In this document: one piece after another, positions 9,201 through 13,256 of the stretch
Numbering within the stretch: the first letter of the stretch is position 1
How the letters are laid out: each line of letters opens with the position of its first letter
NCBI GenBank assembly: GCA_005239845.1
Contig: SBBD01000112.1
Location: forward strand, 1-13,256
Length of the DNA: 13,256 nucleotides
Direction of reading: 5' to 3'
From: an archaeon
GTDB taxonomy: Archaea > Micrarchaeota > Micrarchaeia > Norongarragalinales > SBBD01
Made by a program: the position numbers and the translations under genes
Notes under the pieces: model-generated
The model's input: only the letters and a program-made list of their open reading frames with translations
Database searches by the model: none
What the model was told of the DNA's origin: nothing

Positions 9201-12200
9201 TGGTCACGTTCCAGAAGCCCGCCCAGTAGTTCGTGGAGTTGAACGTGCAGACGTACGTGCCGTTGCCGAGGTTGGTAATGTTCTGGGAACCGCATACGGT
9301 GACGTTCGAGGGGCCGCGCAATTCAAACCAGATGGCGCTCGTGGAAATGTCCGTAACCAATTGGCCGCAGTCCTGCTGGATTTCCACGGAAATGTTCGTG
9401 ACGTTTCCTGCAACGAATTCCTGTCCGGAAGGCGCGGTGACGTTGAACACCAAATCGCCTTGCACGGTCAGGTTGAGAGGGTAAATGAAGGAAGTGGCAT
9501 AGCAGGCTTCCGTAGAGTTCACGAACCCCGTCCAGTTCTGGTAACCCACGCTAAACCGGCAGTCCGGGTTGAAGAAGAACGAGGCATTACCGGTACTGTT
9601 GGTGGTGTTGCTTCCGATGGAGACATTCGTGGTAGTGTTAGCAGAAACGTTGAACCATACGGTGGCAGCAGGGGAGGGAGCAAGGTTGCGGTCCGAATCC
9701 GTGAGATTGACGGCCAGCAACGCGGTTTGCGAGCCCGAACGGTTGGCGACGCTGTTGTTTCCAAGCGAATGCCCCACGAGCAGGTCGTCTCTCTGTACGA
9801 TATGGTTCTGCGCCGTCGAATAGACGGTCAAGCCATCCGAATTGTTTGCGGCCACCGTAAAGTCCCACGTGCCGATGTTGGGACACGTGAAGTTGTACGT
9901 CCACGACACGGAGGCGTTCTGGCAGCCCGTGCAGGTCTGGTCAGGGCTAACGTAAAAGGAGTTCACCACTGGCGTGCAGGAAGAGCAGGAGAGGTTGAGG
10001 CGCGCCGTGGAGCTCACATCCAAGTGCGCGGCGGAGTGGTTGGCGCTGTAGTTGAACTGTTTGCCCCAGCCTTCCGCGGATGGGACTACGGTGGCGTTGG
10101 CGAGCTTGCTGTAGGCCTTGAGGTAGAAGAGGTGGCCGCCCGGATTCGACAAGTTGTACCCTACCGTAGTATTGTCGTAGTGGCTGCTCAACGAGGAGTT
10201 CATGGTGACGTTGAAGAAGCCGCCGTAGAGGCCTTGCGTTTCCCACGTGCAGCGGTAGAATCCTCCGCCCAAGTCGCTCGTGGGCGTGCACGTATAGTTG
10301 CGGAACATGCCCGTGAGGTTGAACTGGACCGTGGCGCCGGGCTTGAACGTGTCGCAGTCGTCCTTGACGTTCGCCAAAATGATGACGTCGTCGTTCTCCG
10401 TAAAATTGCTGGCTCCCGTTGGATCCGTCTGGTTGTTGCGCAGTTCGCCGCGCACGGTCAAGAAGAAGAGCTCGCTCGTTACATCGTTGTATGCAGCGTC
10501 GGAAGTGATGGCGGCCTTCCAGCGCTGCGTGCCTACCGCGTACAACGGCGAACACGTCGCGTCGAAGTCGTAGAGCGCGTGGCCCGTAGTGTTCGTCGTG
10601 TTGGAGACCGCGGTGCCGAAGCTCACGCCGTCCGTGGTCACGGAAAAGTTGATGGACTGGCCGTTCAAGAGCGAACCATTCGAATCGTTGGCAAAAATGA
10701 TAAGGCGGTCTAATTGCGTTCCGGAACGATTTGCAGTGCTCAGGTTTCCTACCGTAAGCCAAATTTGCACGGTGTCCTTGAGCACCGTATAGTTCGTGTT
10801 TGCGGTAACGGTGGTCTCGTTCGTGTTGCCATCTCCATTCGCGTCCGTGGCGTTGAACTTGAAGTACCACGTGTTCACGTCCGCGGGCTTGAAGCTCTGC
10901 GTAAAGTTGGCCCACGCCCAGCTCCCAGGAGAACTGACAATCGTGGAGTTGATTTGGGAAAAAGGCCCAGACTGCGACGTAGAAGCCAATATGCTTACAT
11001 TCAAGTTGTGGAAGCCGCTGTACACCTCTACGGAAAAGTTTTTCGTGAAGCCCCAGCCCATGCTCTGGTTCGTGACATTCAAGTTGCGCAGCTGCGGCGT
11101 GTCCGTGCAGACGAGGTTTACGGTGTACAGCTGGCTGGAATAATTGCCCCAAATGGAGCCGTTGGAATAGTTGGAGCGGAAGGCGACGTTGTTGATGGTG
11201 GCCAGGGGCGTCTGGAACGTGTAGTTGAAGAACCACGATCCGTACGTGCCGTTCGAGTAGATTTGGTACGTAGAGTTGGCGCCCCACCCGATTTGCGTGC
11301 TGCTTCCCGAATTGTTTATTGGAGTGAAGTTGCCGGGGAAAACTTGGGAAGGCTTCGTTTCGTTGAGCCACGCGTTCGTAATGTTCTGCCGACCTTTATT
11401 GAAGAGCTCGTTGGAAATGTTGTAGAGCCCGCAAGAAAACGTGGAAGGCAGGCCGGAAACCCACGCGCTCTGGGTTGAGTTGTAGTATCGCCGCCTCGTC
11501 TCCAAATAAGGGCCTACCACTTCAATCGCGAATTGCTGGTCGCTTTCCCTGTATTCCTCAGGATATTGGTCGAAGGAAGAACCCGTGCTGAAGACTTTCA
11601 GCCTTCTTCCTCCAGGCATGAAATCAGGTGAAGAACTCGTGTTCATGAAGAACGCCCACGTGTAGTTCGAGCCCGTGGCTTCGATGAGCTCCCCGAAGGG
11701 GAAGAACCGCGCCGTCCAGCCCTCGTACTCGGAACCAAACGGGTGGCCTGCTAAAGGCGAGGCAAACGTGAAGTTGACCGGCTTGGAGAAACCGGGGCCG
11801 AGTTCCATGTAGGGCATGTTGTTGCGGATGCGGTTGTCTCCTCCAGTTACGCCCATGCGGTTGCGCGTGTTGACGTGGATGCGAATGGGCGTCTGGTTGT
11901 GTCCTACGGTGACGTTGCCCCACCCCGTCGTGTTGTCCGCGGAAATGGCGGTAATGGGTTGGTTCTGATCCGCCACGTATTGGTCGATGGTGCGGCTTGC
12001 TTCCACGGCTTGCGCGCCGTTGTCCCACGACACCGTCTGGATGAACGTGTTGCTGCCTGGGTTTTCGTCTTGCGCGTCATACTGGATCATGGCGCTCCAG
12101 CACTGCGAGGGCTGGAGGTCCACGCTGTTCCACTCGATTCTTCCTTGCACGACGTTGGTGGTGTTCGGGTAGGCGCGCGGCAGCGAATCCGACCTGCAGA

Positions 12201-13254
12201 AATACGAGCCAGGACAGTCTTCCGAAATGGTGGCGTTGATGGGGCGATTGCCAAAGTTGCAGACGGCGATCGTCCTGTTGAGGAATTCGTCGGCGCCGTT
12301 CTGCGTGTCACTGACTTGATCCGCTAACGAGTTGTAGATGACGACATAGCTGGAATAGAACGTGAAGCTTTTCGTGAAGACGCGGAAGTTGCTTCCGGCG
12401 CCCCACGAAATGTTGACTTGCGCCGTGTAAGTAGGGTTCACATCCGCATCGTCTGGAACGTGCACCCTCCAGCGCAGCACGCTCTCGTTGAACGTCAGGC
12501 CGGCACCGAACGTCGAGGCGGCAAAGTCCCGGCTTTGCGTCGCGTTCTCTTCCGTAAACCAGTTCATTTCCGTGCTGCCCTGCAGGATTTTCAACGTGAC
12601 GTTGACGCCGTTGTACGCAGTAGCTTCATAGTTGAAGAGCGGCACCGTAATGTAGTTCGTGGCTCCTGCAATCATCTTGTCCTTCGTGCCGTCGGGAGCC
12701 ATGACGCGCATGTCGCGGTTTGCCAGCGAAACGTTTGTGCAGTTGATTACAGTGACGGCGAGCCGGTTGCTCTGGTATACGACTTGGCCGTTCATGGTGC
12801 TCAGGAAGCCGCGAAGCGTATAGCTGCCAGTAGTGTTGCTGTAAATGGAAAAGTTGGTGAGGTTCCATCCTGTTTGGGGTGAAACGCCGTCGCTTTCTGG
12901 GAAGGTGACGTTGACGTGCCTGGCAGTGTCCCCGCCCCAAAGGTCCCACTGCAGGTTCGGAAGGTTCGTGAACACGGCTCCCGTGGCGCTTTGCATCGTG
13001 ATGTTTTCTCCCGTCGTCGTGACCGAGTGCAAGTTCGTGAAGCGCTGCGTAAGATTGTAGTTTTGGTTTGCACACAACACCGTCGGTTCCCACGGGTAAG
13101 GGTTGGCGCCTGCTGCCGTCGTGTTCAAGTAGATGTAGAACTCGTGCGTCGAGGCATTGTCATCCAGCGCAATCGTCCACGCCCTTCCCTCGGAAGCGTT
13201 CTGTCCCTCGAATTCCACGACAGCCGGACCAACGGAATAGAGCTGCGGGGAAAG
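1..13254 (-). CDS. Giant repetitive surface glycoprotein, internal fragment (partial at both ends)
   Basis: Seen: one minus-strand frame is open across the whole window, 4418 codons without a stop; the first and last codons abut the window edges, so the true start and stop are outside. The frame is confirmed by tandem units of 319-335 residues whose Gly-Trp anchors all fall in register. Composition is Asn/Thr/Ser/Gly/aromatic-rich with very dense N-X-S/T sequons and paired cysteines; no membrane span or catalytic motif was noticed. Known: long arrays of Ig-like modules with many sequons are typical of archaeal cell-surface proteins and adhesins. Inferred: secreted or surface-anchored filament-forming protein, possibly a DPANN-type archaeal adhesin or cell-envelope protein. 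About 732 non-repeat residues precede twelve repeat units. In-frame ATG codons exist, but none is a credible start because domain-like sequence continues upstream to the edge. The gene fills the window, so operon context and regulation cannot be judged. The coding call is very secure; the function is not. Confidence 0.96.
283..1263 (-). repeat. Repeat unit R11 (beta type), 327 residues
   Basis: Opens at DGWGTARGF. Module A has a cysteine at FSIQC (1228-1230), one at KSCTG (1138-1140) whose usual CxxC partner is Ile-Asp, and FSCGDIS. Module B has SCTYGVGEQKWKAG and FNDSCY. Module C has SDCPAE, SSCTPV and YNCTW. Eight cysteines. From 669 downward it is the close partner of R8. Confidence 0.9.
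1264..2232 (-). repeat. Repeat unit R10 (alpha type), 323 residues
   Basis: Opens at GGWGETFNF. Module A keeps a CANC pair but lacks the third cysteine (DVSNID). Module B has FDPGCTPV but no second cysteine (NAGYKD). Module C has only DDCG; the other two sites read NYTRSS and YNYSL. Four cysteines. Codon use in the second half differs from the rest of the gene (10 of 17 Asn codons are AAT between 1258 and 1734). Confidence 0.9.
2233..3222 (-). repeat. Repeat unit R9 (gamma type), 330 residues
   Basis: Opens at EEGWSRLF; the third anchor residue is Ser, as in R12. Module A has VNCTLW, GLCSV and FACGEIG, the gamma arrangement. Module B has KGAYVGAGVNTTVWITSNG, RSFDPSCTYSAAKQNWTGG and DSCYY. 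Module C has DDCSAP, FVCLP and YSCNY. Eight cysteines. The A module aligns with R12 down to the window edge. Confidence 0.9.
3223..4194 (-). repeat. Repeat unit R8 (beta type), 324 residues; best-counted reference unit
   Basis: Opens at SGWGDNYTY. Cysteines lie at unit residues 40 and 43 (CTGC), 57 (ACGDIG), 165 (PSCTYNVG), 183 (NDSCY), 230 (SDCPAE), 255 (YNCSS) and 271 (YNCTW). Approximate modules are A 1-88, B 88-195 and C 195-310. Hand counting finds 24 N-X-S/T sequons in 324 residues. From the NVTGQLKQNLT stretch (3612) onward it is strikingly similar to R11, including a fully identical 28-residue run (3448-3531). Confidence 0.92.
4195..5169 (-). repeat. Repeat unit R7 (alpha type), 325 residues
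   Basis: Opens at GGWGENFYL. Module A is Cys-free and contains VNITKTFSKDAS, similar to R1 and R10. Module B has RLWVTKDGANFDLGTQ and NPDCTYEVGQQVWKTG but no second cysteine (SSFYK). Module C has GGCGLV, HSCTAT and YNCTI. Four cysteines. Module B through to GPRNATYV aligns with R10, a strong link within the alpha class. Confidence 0.88.
5170..6141 (-). repeat. Repeat unit R6 (gamma type), 324 residues
   Basis: Opens at GGWGSVFQF. Module A follows the gamma pattern: VNCTLF, then GNCTV and YTCGDL, with no CxxC. Module B has DAYVGQGVNGSVWVT, FNPSCSYAVGQQLWTGG and DSCYF. Module C has DDCSVA, YACTSP and YNCTL. Eight cysteines. It is clearly homologous to R9 and R12, and more distantly to R3. Confidence 0.88.
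6142..7146 (-). repeat. Repeat unit R5 (beta type), 335 residues
   Basis: Longest complete unit, anchor DGWGMLRRF. Module A has CVSC, PSCGNL and an extra cysteine in GSMSCGTF (6910-6912). Module B has DPWCAY and the beta marker WKAGVFNDSCY. Module C has SDCSEEG, NTCAPT and YNCSW. Nine cysteines, odd, and adjacent to the odd-numbered R4. Its exit sequence, NRFTNWTNLRV before the next GWG, parallels the exits of R8 and R11. Confidence 0.85.
7147..8103 (-). repeat. Repeat unit R4 (alpha type), 319 residues
   Basis: Shortest complete unit. The anchor is SWGQT rather than GWG. Module A has CSNC plus SACSNFG; module B has PRCGLNVGNQKW and SSCYFS, so unlike the other alpha units it keeps the A-B cysteine pair. 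Module C lacks both the YxC and YNC cysteines (the latter reads NYSAVW) but has DECG and an extra cysteine in SACYTVG (7459-7461). Seven cysteines, an odd number. The end of the unit (DAFRLASIPEL, then DGWG) matches the end of R10, supporting the alpha class. Confidence 0.85.
8104..9078 (-). repeat. Repeat unit R3 (gamma type), 325 residues
   Basis: Opens at AGWGESLNF. Module A has the standard CSSC pair and YTCADIG. Module B contains GTVWVTTNGAAYDN and RSFDPSCSYGTGLQLWKGG, closely matching R9, which places it in the gamma class (marker W-K/T-G-G). Module C has DECG, YDCL and YNCTL. Eight cysteines. Unlike R6, R9 and R12 it keeps the ancestral-looking CxxC instead of the VNC cysteine. Confidence 0.85.
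9079..10071 (-). repeat. Repeat unit R2 (beta position, diverged), 331 residues
   Basis: Opens at EGWGKQF. Module A is unusual in having two CxxC pairs, CSSC (9976-9987) and CTGC (9922-9933), before the conserved third cysteine in FTCPNIG. Module B has FNPDCRFSVGYQNW and EACY; module C has DCGQ, VCGS and YVCTF. Ten cysteines, the most of any unit. It sits in the beta position of the three-unit super-repeat, but its sequence is only weakly beta-like compared with R5, R8 and R11, so the class is assigned mainly by position. Confidence 0.8.
10072..11058 (-). repeat. Repeat unit R1 (alpha type), 329 residues
   Basis: First unit of the array, opening at the anchor MGWGF. Module A has no cysteine and ends in FKFNATDANGDGN. 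Module B carries GNLSTANRSG and the signature VGTQRWKAA, but the usual second cysteine is replaced (SDAAYND). Module C has all three usual cysteines (DDC, YTC, YRC). Four cysteines in total. The Cys-free A module resembles that of R7, which supports the alpha assignment, although R1 is among the most diverged units. Confidence 0.8.
11059..13254 (-). other. Non-repeat N-terminal-side region of the giant protein (about 732 residues)
   Basis: This stretch precedes the repeat array and lacks its regular Gly-Trp spacing. It reads as several consecutive beta-rich modules. Approximate pieces are 13254-12760; 12760-12350, whose end (VPDDADVNPTYTAQVNISW) resembles NEW3-type domains of archaeal surface proteins; 12350-11960, with a CNFGNRPINATI stretch reminiscent of DUF11-like modules; 11960-11470; and 11470-11059, leading into the first anchor. 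It contains eight cysteines, including a close DCPGSYFC pair. Sequons are frequent but sparser than in the array. Asn is almost always coded AAC here (18 of 20 between 13254 and 12700). Module boundaries and family names are guesses from motif style; only the absence of the repeat period is directly seen. Confidence 0.6.
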
Positions 13255-13256
13255 GA

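Noticed and set aside
8677..10713. Plus-strand open frame of 678 codons, with others at 133-912, 1345-2055, 2344-3540, 3598-4296, 6817-7695, 10714-11478
   Set aside because: All lie in the antisense frame exactly in codon register with the giant gene. There, stops require TTA, CTA or TCA in the sense strand, codons this gene seldom uses (the stop at 10711-10713 is a TTA Leu codon in the sense strand). Their products are Arg/Val/His-rich and show no family motifs.
1..11058. DNA-level tandem repeat, CRISPR-like array or integrated mobile repeat
   Set aside because: The repetition is at protein level with extensive silent and amino-acid divergence; there are no short identical direct repeats with spacers, no terminal inverted repeats and no transposase.
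9947..11371. Minus-strand open frame of 474 codons
   Set aside because: It is in another frame of the same strand and its product is dominated by Gln, His and Arg without domain character. The overlapping giant frame carries the conserved repeats.
11284..11922. Extra GWG motifs at 11284-11286 and 11920-11922 as possible further repeat anchors
   Set aside because: Their distances to the first true anchor (231 and 867 nt) do not fit the 957-1005 nt period, and the surrounding sequence lacks the A, B and C module signatures.
1..13256. Salt-in haloarchaeal-type (for example Nanohaloarchaeota) origin
   Set aside because: The protein is Asn/Thr/Ser-rich but does not show the strong Asp/Glu excess expected of salt-in halophiles, so this specific origin is not supported.
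1..13256. Promoters, terminators, ribosome binding sites, tRNA or other RNA genes
   Set aside because: The gene occupies the whole window with no intergenic space; no tRNA-like or rRNA-like sequence was noticed on either strand.

Overview
The window is a single, uninterrupted piece of one giant protein-coding gene on the minus strand. Reading the reverse complement from position 13254 down to position 1 gives 4418 sense codons with no stop. Neither the start codon nor the stop codon lies inside the window, and there is no intergenic DNA, RNA gene, mobile element or CRISPR array. The visible part alone would be a protein of very roughly 0.45-0.5 MDa before any glycosylation.

The protein looks like an extracellular, heavily N-glycosylated surface protein. 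It is extremely rich in Asn, Thr, Ser, Gly and aromatic residues and poor in Lys and His. N-X-S/T sequons occur about once every 13-14 residues in the one repeat counted in full. No transmembrane segment, signal peptide or enzyme active site was seen. Composition and motif style (recurrent FNATD, NGTYNCTW, VGxQxWK patterns) suggest an uncultivated archaeon, most likely of the DPANN type. This is an inference from style, not from a marker gene.

Layout in protein order (right to left in coordinates). (1) 13254-11059: about 732 residues of non-repetitive, beta-rich sequence, probably several Ig-like or NEW3-like modules. (2) 11058-1: twelve tandem units, R1 to R12, of 319-335 residues (mean about 326), the last cut by the window edge. 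Each starts at a Gly-Trp anchor and seems to hold three beta-sandwich-like modules: A (about residues 1-88), B (about 88-195) and C (about 195-310).

The units form a higher-order array of period three: alpha (R1, R4, R7, R10), beta (R2, R5, R8, R11) and gamma (R3, R6, R9, R12). The super-repeat is about 980 residues (about 2.94 kb), present three times plus a partial fourth copy. Cysteines are gained and lost in matched pairs across the units. This predicts specific disulfides, including one linking module A to module B. Such an array could make a long, stiff, glycosylated filament or stalk, which would suit adhesion, a cell-surface layer or contact with a host cell; the window itself does not show the function.
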